Below, one piece after another: positions 50,746 to 59,126 of a DNA stretch of 64,000 nucleotides. The first letter of the stretch is position 1; every line of letters begins with the position of its first letter. The translations under genes and the position numbers were made by a program. Source of the DNA: Actinoallomurus liliacearum (lineage in GTDB: Bacteria > Actinomycetota > Actinomycetes > Streptosporangiales > Streptosporangiaceae); the NCBI RefSeq assembly GCF_039542035.1, contig NZ_BAABHJ010000012.1, forward strand, positions 248,001 to 312,000, written 5' to 3'. Under the pieces are notes generated by a model. That model had not been told where the DNA came from. It did no database searches and saw only the letters and a list, made by a program, of their open reading frames with translations.

Positions 50746-51510
50746 ATGGCGATGGGTGACAGGGACGGCGAGGAGGTTCTTCCGCACCTGCGGACGACCG
50801 AGGAGATTCAGCGCCCCGCGCGGCCCATACCGGCGACCGACGTCCAGGTCGTGCCGGCGCCCGAGCCGCCGTCGGCCCCGCCCGCCGCGCCGGTGACCGT
50901 ACAGGAGCGCGTCTCCATCCCGCCGCCCCCGTACGGCGCGCCGCCGACCGTGGAGCAGAGCGTCCCCGTCCTACCGGGCGGACCGCGGCGACCGGCGGGT
51001 CCTTCGCGGCCGGGCCGCCGGGTCCCGCGCCGACTCGGCCTGATCGCCGCGGCCGTCGTCGGCGTCCTGCTGGTGGCCGTCGTGGCCCTCCTGACCGTGT
51101 CCGGCACGTCGGCCGACGATCCCGATCAGCCGGCGACCACCCCCTGCCGGCACCTGCCGTGCGTGCCCTCGTCGAATCCGAGCACGGCCGCCCCGGCCGC
51201 GCAGGTCGCCTACCGCACCGTCGAACGCGACGCGGGCTACTTCGAGGGCACCGTCACGATCGCCAACCACGGGGACCGGCCGATGCCGTCCTGGACGCTG
51301 TCCTTCACCTATCCGGGCGCCGACATCCGCAACACGTGGGACGCCGTGCTGCAGCGGAGGGGAACGGAGACGGTCCTCACCGGGAAGACGACGTCGCCGC
51401 CGATCGCGCCCGGAGCGACGCTGCAGGTTCGCTTCGGTGGCTCCGGCTCGCCGTCCATGCCGACCGACTGCCGTCTCAACGGGGCGCCCTGCGCGTTCGT
51501 CGCCGGCTGA
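50746..51510 (+). CDS. Single-pass membrane protein with external CBM2 domain
   Basis: 254 residues: a cytoplasmic Pro-rich tail (about residues 1-100, PAPEPPSAPPAAP), one helix (LGLIAAAVVGVLLVAVVALL, about 102-121), a Thr/Pro/Cys linker (CRHLPCVP) and a C-terminal CBM2 carbohydrate-binding domain (GYFEGTVTIANHGDRPMPSW... ending LNGAPCAFVAG). There is no catalytic domain, so it may tether or sense polysaccharide. ATG 50746 follows GGGAGG at 6 nt. No operon partner. Confidence 0.78.
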   Translation: MAMGDRDGEEVLPHLRTTEEIQRPARPIPATDVQVVPAPEPPSAPPAAPVTVQERVSIPPPPYGAPPTVEQSVPVLPGGPRRPAGPSRPGRRVPRRLGLIAAAVVGVLLVAVVALLTVSGTSADDPDQPATTPCRHLPCVPSSNPSTAAPAAQVAYRTVERDAGYFEGTVTIANHGDRPMPSWTLSFTYPGADIRNTWDAVLQRRGTETVLTGKTTSPPIAPGATLQVRFGGSGSPSMPTDCRLNGAPCAFVAG

Positions 51511-51579
51511 GCAGCCGCTCCCCGGTGACCGGGCCTGGTCGGACCGAGGGCGGGGGCGGTCGCACTGCCGTGGTGTCGA

Positions 51580-51585
51580 TAGCCT
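51580..51585 (+). promoter_or_regulatory. Leaderless -10 box of the FAH-family gene
   Basis: TAGCCT lies 6 nt before the GTG start at 51592, the same spacing as at leuB and the ROK gene at 14938. Confidence 0.45.
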
Positions 51586-51591
51586 CGTATC

Positions 51592-52356
51592 GTGCGTATC
51601 GCGAGGTTCACCAAAGACGGCGGCCTGTCCTTCGGCGTGGTCGAGGACGACGAGACCATCGCCACCATCGCCGCCCACCCGTTCGGTGAGATCCAGCTCA
51701 CCGGGGAACGCCAGCCCCTGGCCGACGTGCGGTTGACGGCGCCGATCCTGCCGAGCAAGGTCGTCGCGATCGGCAAGAACTACGCCGAGCACGCCCGTGA
51801 GATGGGCGGCGAACCGCCCGCCGAGCCGGTCATCTTCATGAAGCCGTCCACCGCGGTGATCGGCCACCGCGAGACGATCTCCTACCCGAGCCTGTCCGAG
51901 CGGGTCGACTACGAAGGCGAGCTCGCCGTCGTCATCGGCCGGCTCTGCCGCGACGTTCCCGCGGCGCGGGCCGCGGACGTCATCCTCGGCTACACCTGTG
52001 CCAACGACGTCACCGCGCGCGACCTGCAGCAGCGCGACGGGCAGTGGACGCGGGGGAAGGGCTTCGACACGTTCTGCCCGCTCGGCCCCTGGATCGAGAC
52101 GGACCTCGACCCGTCGGACCTGGCCATCACCACCACGGTGAACGGCGAGACCAAGCAGTCGTCCCGCACCAAGCAACTGCTGCACGGCGTCCCGGAGCTG
52201 ATCGAGTACGTCAGCCAGGTCATGACCCTCCTGCCCGGCGACGTCATCCTCACCGGCACGCCCGAGGGCGTGGGGCCGCTGCAGGTCGACGACGAGGTGT
52301 CCGTGGCGATCGAGAACATCGGCACGCTCAGCAATACAGTGGTGTCCCGTGACTGA
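51592..52356 (+). CDS. Fumarylacetoacetate hydrolase family protein
   Basis: 254 residues: FAH fold with KVVAIGKNYAEHAREM, MKPSTAVIG, and metal ligands in VDYEGELAVVIG; then GYTCANDVTARDLQQ and GDVILTGTPEGVGPL. Members hydrolyse or decarboxylate beta-diketo acids; the exact reaction is not evident. GTG 51592 is at a leaderless promoter. Its stop overlaps the gltX GTG start by 8 bp, as seen in many actinobacteria, so the pair is translationally coupled. Confidence 0.87.
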   Translation: MRIARFTKDGGLSFGVVEDDETIATIAAHPFGEIQLTGERQPLADVRLTAPILPSKVVAIGKNYAEHAREMGGEPPAEPVIFMKPSTAVIGHRETISYPSLSERVDYEGELAVVIGRLCRDVPAARAADVILGYTCANDVTARDLQQRDGQWTRGKGFDTFCPLGPWIETDLDPSDLAITTTVNGETKQSSRTKQLLHGVPELIEYVSQVMTLLPGDVILTGTPEGVGPLQVDDEVSVAIENIGTLSNTVVSRD

Positions 52357-53782
52357 CCCTTCTTCCCCGGAGCACGCCTCCGGCACCGTCAGAGTCCGGT
52401 TCGCGCCGTCGCCGACCGGCATGTTCCACGTCGGGGGAGCGCGTTCGGCGCTGCACAACTGGGTGTTCGCCCGCCAGCACGGCGGCGCGCTCGTGCTGCG
52501 CATCGAGGACACCGACGCCTCCCGCAACCGCCCGGAGTGGACCGAGGGGATCATCCGCGCCCTCGCCTGGCTCGGCATCGACGAGGATCAGTACGAAGGG
52601 CCGTTCTTCCAGTCGACCAACGCCGACAAGCACCGCGAGGCCGTCGAGCGGCTGCGCGCGGCCGGCCGCGCGTACTTCTGCGACTGCACGCGCGACGACG
52701 TGATCGCGCGGACCGGCGACTCGTACCGCGGCTACGACGGCCACTGCCGCGACCGCGGCCTCGAGCCCGGCCCCGGGCGGGCGCTGCGCTTCCGCACCCC
52801 GGACGAGGGCACGACCACGGTCGTCGACCTGATCCGCGACAAGCCGACGTTCGAGAACGCCACGATCGAGGACTTCGTCATCGCCCGCGGCGACGGCTCG
52901 GTGCTGTTCATGCTCGCCAACGTCGTCGACGACATGGTCCAGGGCATCACGCACGTCATCCGGGCCGAGGAGCACCTGTCCAACACGCCGAAGCAGCAGT
53001 TGCTGTGGGAGGCGCTCGGCGAGCAGCCGCCGATCTGGGCGCACGTGCCGGTCGTCGTGAACGAGAAGCGGCAGAAGCTCTCCAAGCGCCGGGACAAGGT
53101 CGCGCTGGAGGACTACCAGGCCGAGGGCTTCCTCGCCGAGGCCATGCGCAACTACCTCATGCTGCTGGGCTGGGCGCCGTCCGGCGACCGCGAGATCGTC
53201 CCGTGGAGCGTGGTCGAGGAGGAGTTCCGGCTGGAGGACGTCAACCCGTCGCCGGCCTTCTTCGACGTCAAGAAGCTCCGCGCGTTCAACGGCGAGTACA
53301 TCCGGGCGCTGCCGGTCGAGGAGTTCACCGAGCGGTGCGCGCCGTGGCTCCGCGAGCCGTACGCCCCGTGGTCGCCCGAGCAGTACGACCCGGCGGTGTT
53401 CGCCCGGCTCGCGCCGCTGGCCCAGACGCGCGTCGCGGTGCTGTCGGAGATCACGGCGATGGTCGACTTCGCGTTCCTCGACGAGCCGGTGATCGACGAG
53501 GCGTCCTGGAACAAGGCGATGAAGGAGCCCGCCGCGGACATCCTCCGGGGCGCCCTCGAGGCGTTCCAGGACGCGGAGTGGACGGCCGAGGAGCTCAAGG
53601 CGCGGGCCGAGGAGATCGGCGCCCGCCACGGCCTGAAGCTCGGCAAGGCGCAGGCCCCGATCCGCGTCGCCGTGACGGGCCGTACGGTCGGCCTGCCGCT
53701 GTTCGAGTCGCTTCAGATCATCGGCCGGGACCGCACGCTCGCCCGCGTACGGGCGGCACTCGACCGGCTCACGGCGGCATAG
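52349..53782 (+). CDS. gltX: Glutamyl-tRNA synthetase
   Basis: Charges tRNA-Glu and, in organisms that use GatCAB, also tRNA-Gln with glutamate. 477 residues, class I: HIGH-type PSPTGMFHVGGAR (21-32), KLSKR (KMSKS-type) near 237, and a Cys-containing insertion (FCDC, DGHC). C-terminal anticodon-binding domain. GTG 52349 overlaps the preceding stop (8 bp). No glnS is seen, and gatCAB is in this window, so non-discriminating charging is expected. Confidence 0.96.
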   Translation: MTDPSSPEHASGTVRVRFAPSPTGMFHVGGARSALHNWVFARQHGGALVLRIEDTDASRNRPEWTEGIIRALAWLGIDEDQYEGPFFQSTNADKHREAVERLRAAGRAYFCDCTRDDVIARTGDSYRGYDGHCRDRGLEPGPGRALRFRTPDEGTTTVVDLIRDKPTFENATIEDFVIARGDGSVLFMLANVVDDMVQGITHVIRAEEHLSNTPKQQLLWEALGEQPPIWAHVPVVVNEKRQKLSKRRDKVALEDYQAEGFLAEAMRNYLMLLGWAPSGDREIVPWSVVEEEFRLEDVNPSPAFFDVKKLRAFNGEYIRALPVEEFTERCAPWLREPYAPWSPEQYDPAVFARLAPLAQTRVAVLSEITAMVDFAFLDEPVIDEASWNKAMKEPAADILRGALEAFQDAEWTAEELKARAEEIGARHGLKLGKAQAPIRVAVTGRTVGLPLFESLQIIGRDRTLARVRAALDRLTAA

Positions 53783-53795
53783 CCGGACTCCTCAC

Positions 53796-53832
53796 CGGGC
53801 ATGGACGGTCTCGCCACGACCGTCCACGCCCG
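53796..53832 (+). terminator. Terminator after gltX
   Basis: 15-bp arms (53796-53810, 53818-53832) with one A-C mismatch and a 7-nt loop, 13 nt after the stop. Confidence 0.65.
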
Positions 53833-53865
53833 AAGGCCCGGTCCCGGGCCCGATCGAGGAGTGCC

Positions 53866-54249
53866 ATGAGCGACCGGCCCGAGTTGTCGTTGATCGGCTT
53901 CGTCCTGGACGCGCCCGACGCCCGTGAGCTCGCCGACTTCTACCGGCGGCTGCTGGGCTGGGAGACCGTGCACGACGATCCCGAGTGGGTCAAGCTGGCC
54001 CCGCCCGGCGGCGGCCCGAGCGTGTCCTTCCAGACCGCCAAGGAGTACGTCCCACCGACCTGGCCGGCCGAGCCGGACCATCAGCAGATGATGGCCCACC
54101 TGGACATCCGGGTGCACGACCTGGGCGCCGCGGTCGCGTACGCGCTCGCGAAGGGCGCCGTCCTCGCGGAGCACCAGCCCCAGGAGCGCGCCCTCGTCTG
54201 CCTCGACCCCGCCGGCCACCCGTTCTGCCTGGCCCTACCCGGCTCCTGA
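53866..54249 (+). CDS. VOC family protein, tandem copy 1
   Basis: 127 residues, one vicinal-oxygen-chelate (glyoxalase-like) module: LSLIGFVLDAPDARELADFYRRLLGWE, a middle segment MMAHLDIRVHDLGAAVAYAL (metal-ligand position His), and CLDPAGHPFCLAL. ATG 53866 follows GAGGAG. Near-identical in layout and upstream sequence to the next gene. Substrate unknown. Confidence 0.85.
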   Translation: MSDRPELSLIGFVLDAPDARELADFYRRLLGWETVHDDPEWVKLAPPGGGPSVSFQTAKEYVPPTWPAEPDHQQMMAHLDIRVHDLGAAVAYALAKGAVLAEHQPQERALVCLDPAGHPFCLALPGS

Positions 54250-54384
54250 CCCCGTGGACGGCGTGACACCCGCCGGGCACGAGCCGACGGCGGCGGAATG
54301 GCTCACCACCGGTGGGGCATGACGGTCTCGCCCTGATCATCGCCCCCGCCCCGGGCCGGCCACCGGCCCGACACGAGGAGTGCC

Positions 54385-54768
54385 ATGAGCGACAGGCCAC
54401 GGCTGAGGCTGACCGGAGTCGTCCTCGACTCGCCCGACGCGCGGAAACTCGCCGACTTCTACCGGCGGCTGCTCGGCTGGGAGGCCGTGGAGGACGAGCC
54501 CGAGTGGGTGGTGCTGGCCGCGCCCGGCGGCGGGGCCGGCCTGTCCTTCCAGACGGAGCCGGACTACCAGCGGCCGTCCTGGCCGGCCGACCCGGGCCGC
54601 CAGCAGATGATGGCCCACCTGGACATCGAGGTCGACGATCTCGACGCCGCCGTCGCCCACGCCCTCGCGGAGGGCGCGGTCCTGGCGGAGCACCAACCCC
54701 AGCAGCACGTACGCGTCTGCCTGGACCCGGCCGCCCACCCTTTTTGCCTGTACGTGCCCGGCGCCTAG
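54385..54768 (+). CDS. VOC family protein, tandem copy 2
   Basis: 127 residues, same length as copy 1 and similar along the whole protein (MSDRPxLxLxG...FYRRLLGWE...QQMMAHLDI). Both share the same start context (gaggagtgccatgagcga). Copy 2 has a shorter middle (EPDYQRP) and HPFCLYVPGA. Tandem duplication, with room for divergent substrate use. Confidence 0.85.
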   Translation: MSDRPRLRLTGVVLDSPDARKLADFYRRLLGWEAVEDEPEWVVLAAPGGGAGLSFQTEPDYQRPSWPADPGRQQMMAHLDIEVDDLDAAVAHALAEGAVLAEHQPQQHVRVCLDPAAHPFCLYVPGA

Positions 54769-54794
54769 GAGCCCTGCCGGCCCCTTGCGCCTCA

Positions 54795-54822
54795 GATTTC
54801 AGTCGCCAGAACGACCGAAATC
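54795..54822. terminator. Hairpin between convergent VOC and MFS genes
   Basis: GATTTC-a-GTCG (54795-54805) pairs with CGAC-c-GAAATC (54812-54822), with one A-C mismatch, in the 75-bp gap. Confidence 0.4.
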
Positions 54823-54843
54823 CTCGGCGTTGAGCGGCGCTCC

Positions 54844-55986
54844 TTAGTGGCGAGACGTGAGCGTGCGGGTCACCAGGGCGATCAGCAGTGCGGGGACGAT
54901 CAGGTAGGCCGTGCGGAGGCTGACCGTGTCGGAGAGCCGCGCGAGGAGGAAGGGCGCGCCGCCGATCGCCAGCCCGGAGGCCATGGCCGCCCGCGCCGCC
55001 GCCTTGTCCGGCGCGTGCGGCCAGGCGGCGACCGTACGGCTCACGGTGGTCGGGTAGAGCAGCGCGACGCCCAGCCCCGCGACGGCGAGCCCGGCGCCCG
55101 CCAGCGGCAGCGTCGGGGCGGCCCAGAACAGCGCGAACCCGGCCGCGGCGACGGCCGTGCAGCCGAGCAGCAGACTCCGGTGCCTGCGCACCCGCCGGGT
55201 GATCGGAACGGCGAAGGAGCGGCCGGTGGCCATGCCGACCAGGAACAGCGCCGCGACCGCCGGGGCGAGGCCCGCCGAGGCGTGGTGCCAGTCGCCCACC
55301 GCCGAGGCCGCCCAGAAGACCATGCAGAACTCCACGCTGACCGCGAGCAGGACTTCGATCCACGGCCCGATCAGCGCCGCTCCGGAGCCCGTCGGCGCGT
55401 CGTCCGAAGCGTCGGCCGCGTTCGGCATTGGTACGTTCCACGACAGCGCCGCCACGATGGCCATCAGCACCAGCGGAGCCACCAGATAGCCGGCCCGCCA
55501 GCCGAGCCCGGCGGCGAGCGCCCCGGCCACCGCCAGCGGCGCCAGCACGGACGCGGCGCTCGCCAGCCCGTTGGCCTCGCCGACCGCGGCGGCCGGGGCA
55601 TGCGGGTGCAGCGCGCCCAGCAGCGCGGGGATCAGCTGAATGAGCAGCGCCCCGCCGATCCCGAGGAGCAGCGCGCCGGCCATGGTCAACGACCGTACGG
55701 GCGTGGCCAGCAGCAACCCGCCCGCGATCATGCCCCCGATCGACACGCGGAGCGTCACCGCCCGGCCGAGGCGGCCGACGATGGGACCGCCCACCAGACC
55801 GATCAGGAGCAGCCCCGCCGCGAACAGCGTGGGGTAGAAGGCCACCTGCGCCCGGTCCACTCCGAGGTCCTTCTGCAGCGGCGCCAGCACCGCTCCCATC
55901 CCGTTGAGCAGGAAGCTCATACAGCTCAACACGGCGTACAGCACCCAGGTCGCGGTGTCGCGCGTCAACCCGCCCGTTCGATCCAC
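54844..55986 (-). CDS. MFS transporter
   Basis: 380 residues with about 12 helices. LSCMSFLLNGMGAVLAPLQKDLG (helix 1), GGPIVGRLGRAVTLR (motif A) and ATGRSFAVPITRRVRRHRSLL in the central loop. No regulator is adjacent; it is convergent with the VOC genes. Possible drug or metabolite exporter; substrate unknown. Confidence 0.82.
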   Translation of the reverse strand: MDRTGGLTRDTATWVLYAVLSCMSFLLNGMGAVLAPLQKDLGVDRAQVAFYPTLFAAGLLLIGLVGGPIVGRLGRAVTLRVSIGGMIAGGLLLATPVRSLTMAGALLLGIGGALLIQLIPALLGALHPHAPAAAVGEANGLASAASVLAPLAVAGALAAGLGWRAGYLVAPLVLMAIVAALSWNVPMPNAADASDDAPTGSGAALIGPWIEVLLAVSVEFCMVFWAASAVGDWHHASAGLAPAVAALFLVGMATGRSFAVPITRRVRRHRSLLLGCTAVAAAGFALFWAAPTLPLAGAGLAVAGLGVALLYPTTVSRTVAAWPHAPDKAAARAAMASGLAIGGAPFLLARLSDTVSLRTAYLIVPALLIALVTRTLTSRH

Positions 55987-56143
55987 ATCGGAGATTATCC
56001 GCGCCGTACGCTCTCCGGCAGAAGGGGCATCTCGCCCCCGCCGGACCCGTCGCGGAGCCCGCCGCGCCGGATCGCGTTCGCGAGCACCGCGAAGGTCCGC
56101 TAAACTTCCTGAGGCGCTGGAGATCGGAAGATCCGCAGGCCAG

Positions 56144-56215
56144 TGGGGTATGGTGTAATCGGCAGCACGACTGATTCTGGTTCAGTTAGTCTAGGTTCGA
56201 GTCCTGGTACCCCAG
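56144..56215 (+). tRNA. tRNA-Gln (anticodon CUG)
   Basis: 72-nt cloverleaf: acceptor TGGGGTA/TACCCCA, D arm GGTGTAATCGGCAGC, anticodon stem ACTGA/TCAGT with loop TTCTGGT (anticodon CTG), T arm with GGTTCGAGTCC, discriminator G. The 3' CCA is not encoded (GCAA follows). Lies 2.4 kb after gltX, and its 3' end with the following terminator is repeated at 58194. Confidence 0.95.
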
Positions 56216-56274
56216 CAAGTACCTGAACAGGGCGGGAGTCTCACGGAGACCCCGCCTTTTCTGTTCCCACGGCT
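56206..56274. repeat. tRNA 3' end/terminator repeat, left copy
   Basis: Starts in the acceptor stem (GGTACCCC) and runs through the tRNA terminator. It is matched by 58194-58266 with about seven differences over about 65 positions. Together the copies bracket a 1.9-kb segment as att sites or a duplicated tRNA locus would. Confidence 0.65.
56231..56260 (+). terminator. tRNA-Gln terminator
   Basis: GGCGGG-a-GTCTC (56231-56242) pairs with GAGAC-CCCGCC (56246-56256), followed by TTTT, 16 nt after the tRNA. Confidence 0.8.
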
Positions 56275-56388
56275 CACTGAGAAACAGAACGATCTTGTCG
56301 GGTCGCCGCTGGTGAAATCGATCCCCGCAACCTGACTCGGCGGACCGGGCTTGCATGACGCCCCGCAAGCCGGCGGGTGCGTCCTGGC

Positions 56389-56490
56389 TCAGGCCTCCGC
56401 GATGGGCACACCCACCGAGACCGTCTTGCCCCGACCGTTCGGGGAGCTGTTCCACACTCCGGCCAGGCGCCGATGAGCGGCATCGGTCAT
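56389..56490 (-). other. 33-codon minus-strand ORF, possible gene remnant
   Basis: ATG 56490 to TGA; the end reads WNSSPNGRGKTVSVGVPIAEA-like sequence with good codon bias. I do not recognise it and cannot tell whether it is a small gene or the end of a decayed one. Confidence 0.25.
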
Positions 56491-56637
56491 GCGGTGGCGG
56501 AGCCGTCTGTGTGACGGCGAGAGTACCCTGAGCAAGCCCTGCTACGGCAGCCCCGCGACGGCGCGGGCGTTGCGCAGGAAGGTCTTGCGCGCCTTCGCCG
56601 ACGCGGCTCTCGGACACTCCGCCTACCGGCTCGCTGC

Positions 56638-56830
56638 CGCCAAGCCCACTATCGTCCTGATCCACGGGGCCTGGGCGGGCGCTTCGAGCCTCGCTCCCGT
56701 GGCCTCCCGGCTCCAGCGCGACGGATACACCGTCCTTGACGCGCCGATGCCGGAACCTGCCCGCCGGCGTCGGTCGGCTCATTGGCGTCCCCGACCGGGC
56801 GGGCTGCCGTACGTGCTCATAGCCAGGTGA
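56638..56830 (+). pseudogene. Truncated alpha/beta-hydrolase gene
   Basis: In the frame that runs from 56489, residues from about 50 read KPTIVLIHGAWAGASSLAPV and then about 20 more residues to YTVLDAPMP, a good match to the N-terminal strand-oxyanion region of alpha/beta hydrolases. After about 40 residues the match ends in Arg/Pro-rich sequence and a stop at 56830. The nucleophile elbow and the rest are missing, so this is a broken gene. It lies in the repeat-bounded segment. Confidence 0.55.
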
Positions 56831-56892
56831 TCTTGGTCGCTGCTACCGTGCCTGCGGCAGATCCTGGGCAGGGATGCACGAAACGGAGTCTC

Positions 56893-57303
56893 ATGCGCAA
56901 GTCGAAGCGGACGATGGCCCTCGCGCTCAGCGGTTTGGGCATGGCTGCGGCAATGGTGTCCGTGGCCGCTCCGGCCGAAGCGGCCACGACGCCGAGCGGG
57001 GCGTGCGGGAGCGGTTATTACCAGATCGACCACCACGCCCTGGGTACGGTGGCCGACATCTACCTGTTCTACAACGGGTCGTCCAACTGCGCCGTCACCT
57101 GGGTGCGGAACCCGACCGGGACCAGGACGTACGACCTGCGAGTGCATATCGAGCGGCAGAGTGACCTCGTATCGGCCCCCGATGCCGGCTACTACCATTA
57201 CTACGCCGGCCCGGTCAGACTCAGCGCTGCGAAAACCTGCATTTCATGGGGTGGCTTCGCGGAAGGCATTCAATGGGCGTCCGGCTGGTCGCACTGCGGC
57301 TGA
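56893..57303 (+). CDS. SapA-like secreted protein
   Basis: 136 residues: signal peptide (RKSKR, hydrophobic core, AEA-AT cut near residue 33) and a mature domain of about 105 residues resembling spore-associated protein A: ACGSGYYQ, VADIYLFYNGSSNCAVTWV, DAGYYHYYAGPVRLSAAKTCISWGG (split), ending SGWSHCG. Four Cys suggest two disulfides. ATG 56893 follows ACGGAG. Family members are found on spores or in medium of sporulating actinomycetes; biochemical role unknown. Inside the tRNA-repeat segment. Confidence 0.72.
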   Translation: MRKSKRTMALALSGLGMAAAMVSVAAPAEAATTPSGACGSGYYQIDHHALGTVADIYLFYNGSSNCAVTWVRNPTGTRTYDLRVHIERQSDLVSAPDAGYYHYYAGPVRLSAAKTCISWGGFAEGIQWASGWSHCG

Positions 57304-57538
57304 TCGATGAACGGCCAGGCGCGGCCGACCTCGGGACGGTGATCGTGGAGGCCGCCAGGTCGGCCAGGAGCGGTACGACCGGTGGAGAGTGGTCAGTGGA
57401 ACCGGGCGGGTGCGCGGCCGAGGATGCTCGCGGCCGCGTACCGTCACCGGCTGACGGTGCAGGTGATGCCGACCGATGACCTCGGGGTGCTGCGCCGGTC
57501 TATCCATCGACACCATCCGACTCGAAGGGATCATCCCG

Positions 57539-58153
57539 ATGGCAAAGGTCATCTCCACGCTGTTCATCTCGGCCGATGGTGTGGCCGAGATCGACCCGGA
57601 TTGGCACTTCCCGTACTTCGACGAGAACATGGGCCGCGCCGTCGGCGAGGACTATGACACTGCTGACGTGCTGCTCATCGGCCGCGAGACCTACGACAGC
57701 TTCGCCGGAGCCTGGCCCGACCGCGAGGCTGCGGGTGGGGATGACGCACCGTTCGCCAAGCAACTCGGGGACGTGCGCAAGGTGGTCGTCTCGCGCCAGG
57801 CACTGGAGTTCTCCTGGCGCAACTCCGAGCTCATCAAGGGTGATCTTCTCGATGCCGTCACCTCGCTCAAGGCCGATGCCGGAATACGAGGCATCCTCAT
57901 CCCCGGGTCGATCTCCGTGGTGCAGCAGCTGCTCGCCGCGGGGTTGATCGATGAGCTGCGCCTGCTGGTGCATCCGGTGGCGGCGCGTAAGGGCCGCAAG
58001 CTGTTCGACGACGGCGACGCGCCGTACCACCTGAGAATGACGGCGACGGAGGCGTTTCCGACGGGCGTGATCCGCGTGATCTACTCGCCGACTGTGGCAC
58101 CAACCAAGGTCGGCTACGACGAGGCCAAGGACCAGATACCGGGAGGGAAATAG
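57539..58153 (+). CDS. Dihydrofolate reductase family (RibD C-terminal-like) protein
   Basis: 204 residues with the RibD_C/DHFR fold: VISTLFISADGVAE at the N-terminus, LLIGRETYDSFAGAWP, KVVVSRQ, then IRGILIPGSISVVQQLLAAGLIDELRLLVHPV. Likely an NADPH-binding reductase of unknown substrate; not essential FolA (length and motifs differ). ATG 57539 is chosen because homology starts at MAKVIST; the frame is open to 57476. Last gene in the repeat-bounded segment. Confidence 0.82.
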   Translation: MAKVISTLFISADGVAEIDPDWHFPYFDENMGRAVGEDYDTADVLLIGRETYDSFAGAWPDREAAGGDDAPFAKQLGDVRKVVVSRQALEFSWRNSELIKGDLLDAVTSLKADAGIRGILIPGSISVVQQLLAAGLIDELRLLVHPVAARKGRKLFDDGDAPYHLRMTATEAFPTGVIRVIYSPTVAPTKVGYDEAKDQIPGGK

Positions 58154-58193
58154 CCGCCGCCGTCGCGGGGCGCGTCCCATGACGGGCTTGGGT

Positions 58194-58266
58194 GGTACCC
58201 CGGCAAGTACCTGAGCAGGGCGGGGAGCCTCACGGAGACCCGCCTTCTTCGTTCCTCGGGCGGCTC
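58194..58266. repeat. tRNA 3' end/terminator repeat, right copy
   Basis: GGTACCCCGGCAAGTACCTG and the following hairpin region mirror the DNA at 56206-56274, but the rest of a tRNA (T-arm, anticodon arm) is absent upstream. The hairpin GGCGGG.../CCCGCC is degraded. Confidence 0.65.
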
Positions 58267-58307
58267 CGGGTTTGGCGAGTGTCGGCGGGTTCGGCGACGC
58301 TGTGGGG

Positions 58308-58685
58308 ATGCTGTTGCCGCTCACTCGGAACAAGGCCGAGCTCATCGAGGTCGTCCGGATCACGGACCCCGCCCGACACCTGATGTCCGATGAGCTGACG
58401 GGCGACACCGTCGCCATCTGGGAGGGGGACGACGTTCCGGAGGCTCTGGCGCTTGTGGCGGAGCTACCGGGCAGTGAGCCCTACCGGTGCTTCCTCCCCG
58501 GCTGGGGGATCCGGGCACACGGGTCCACCGGTCTGCTCTTCGAGATCGCCTTCTGTTTCCGCTGCCACGGCGCCCGCCTCTGGGGCCCGGATCTTCCTCC
58601 CGAGCAGCGAGGGCAGACGTTCGACGGAGGAAGCCCCACCGCCCTGGAACTCCTACGACGGTTCCGCTCCTGCCTGCCCGACTGA
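58308..58685 (+). CDS. Hypothetical protein with CxxC motif
   Basis: 125 residues, function unknown. Soluble; acidic first half (ELTGDTVAIWEGDDVPEALAL), then a CFRCHGARLWG motif (CxxC, possibly metal-binding), and LELLRRFRSCLPD at the end. The start could be ATG 58308 or the upstream TTG 58272; neither has a clear ribosome site. Reads toward a bidirectional hairpin. Confidence 0.5.
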   Translation: MLLPLTRNKAELIEVVRITDPARHLMSDELTGDTVAIWEGDDVPEALALVAELPGSEPYRCFLPGWGIRAHGSTGLLFEIAFCFRCHGARLWGPDLPPEQRGQTFDGGSPTALELLRRFRSCLPD

Positions 58686-58704
58686 AGAAAGCAGGCGGTT
58701 GAAA

Positions 58705-58738
58705 GAGCCGGACCGCCCCTCTTGAGGCGGACCGGCTC
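58705..58738. terminator. Bidirectional terminator
   Basis: 13-bp arms (58705-58717, 58726-58738; one A-A mismatch) around 8 nt, between a plus-strand and a minus-strand gene end. Confidence 0.65.
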
Positions 58739-58773
58739 GTTGTCATCCGCGCCAGGGCGTGGATGGGATTGGG

Positions 58774-58950
58774 TCAGTTGCCCTGACGCCGGAGGCGCTC
58801 GGCCTGTGTGCTGGCCCGCCTGGCCCGCCCCATGGCGAAGTTCTCCGCGTCGTAGTCGCCGATGTCGCGCATGATGTCGGCGTGCCTGCGGTGATCCGCC
58901 GCTTCCCGGCTCTTTTCGACTGAGGGCCGCGTTTCATTCGATCGCCTCAT
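58774..58950 (-). CDS. Small hypothetical protein, 58 residues
   Basis: Begins MRRSNETRPSVEKSREAADH and ends ERLRRQGN. Charged (Arg/Glu/Asp-rich), likely helical, no membrane segment. ATG 58950 follows AAAGGA at about 7 nt, a good ribosome site. The frame is open upstream, but that part lacks conserved features. No recognised family. Confidence 0.55.
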   Translation of the reverse strand: MRRSNETRPSVEKSREAADHRRHADIMRDIGDYDAENFAMGRARRASTQAERLRRQGN

Positions 58951-59077
58951 GGCCGATTCCTTTCTGCTCTTCTTCGCCCGCTCGGGCGTTGTGCCGCCGG
59001 GCGGCCGACCCTGTTGGGCCGGCATGGATGACCGTGCGAAAGCGGGTGGAATCGGCAAGTGTTCGCGCTGGTAGGCG

Positions 59078-59108
59078 GACGGCCCGCCGGGATTCCCGGC
59101 GGGCCGTC
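59078..59108 (-). terminator. Terminator of the ABC-phosphoesterase operon
   Basis: Perfect 14-bp arms (59078-59091, 59095-59108) around ATT, 18 nt after the phosphoesterase stop on the minus strand. Confidence 0.8.
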
Positions 59109-59126
59109 GCGTGAGGGGGGCGGAGG

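Noticed and set aside
52328..53629. 433-codon minus-strand frame opposite gltX
   Set aside because: Shadow of gltX with no recognisable domain.
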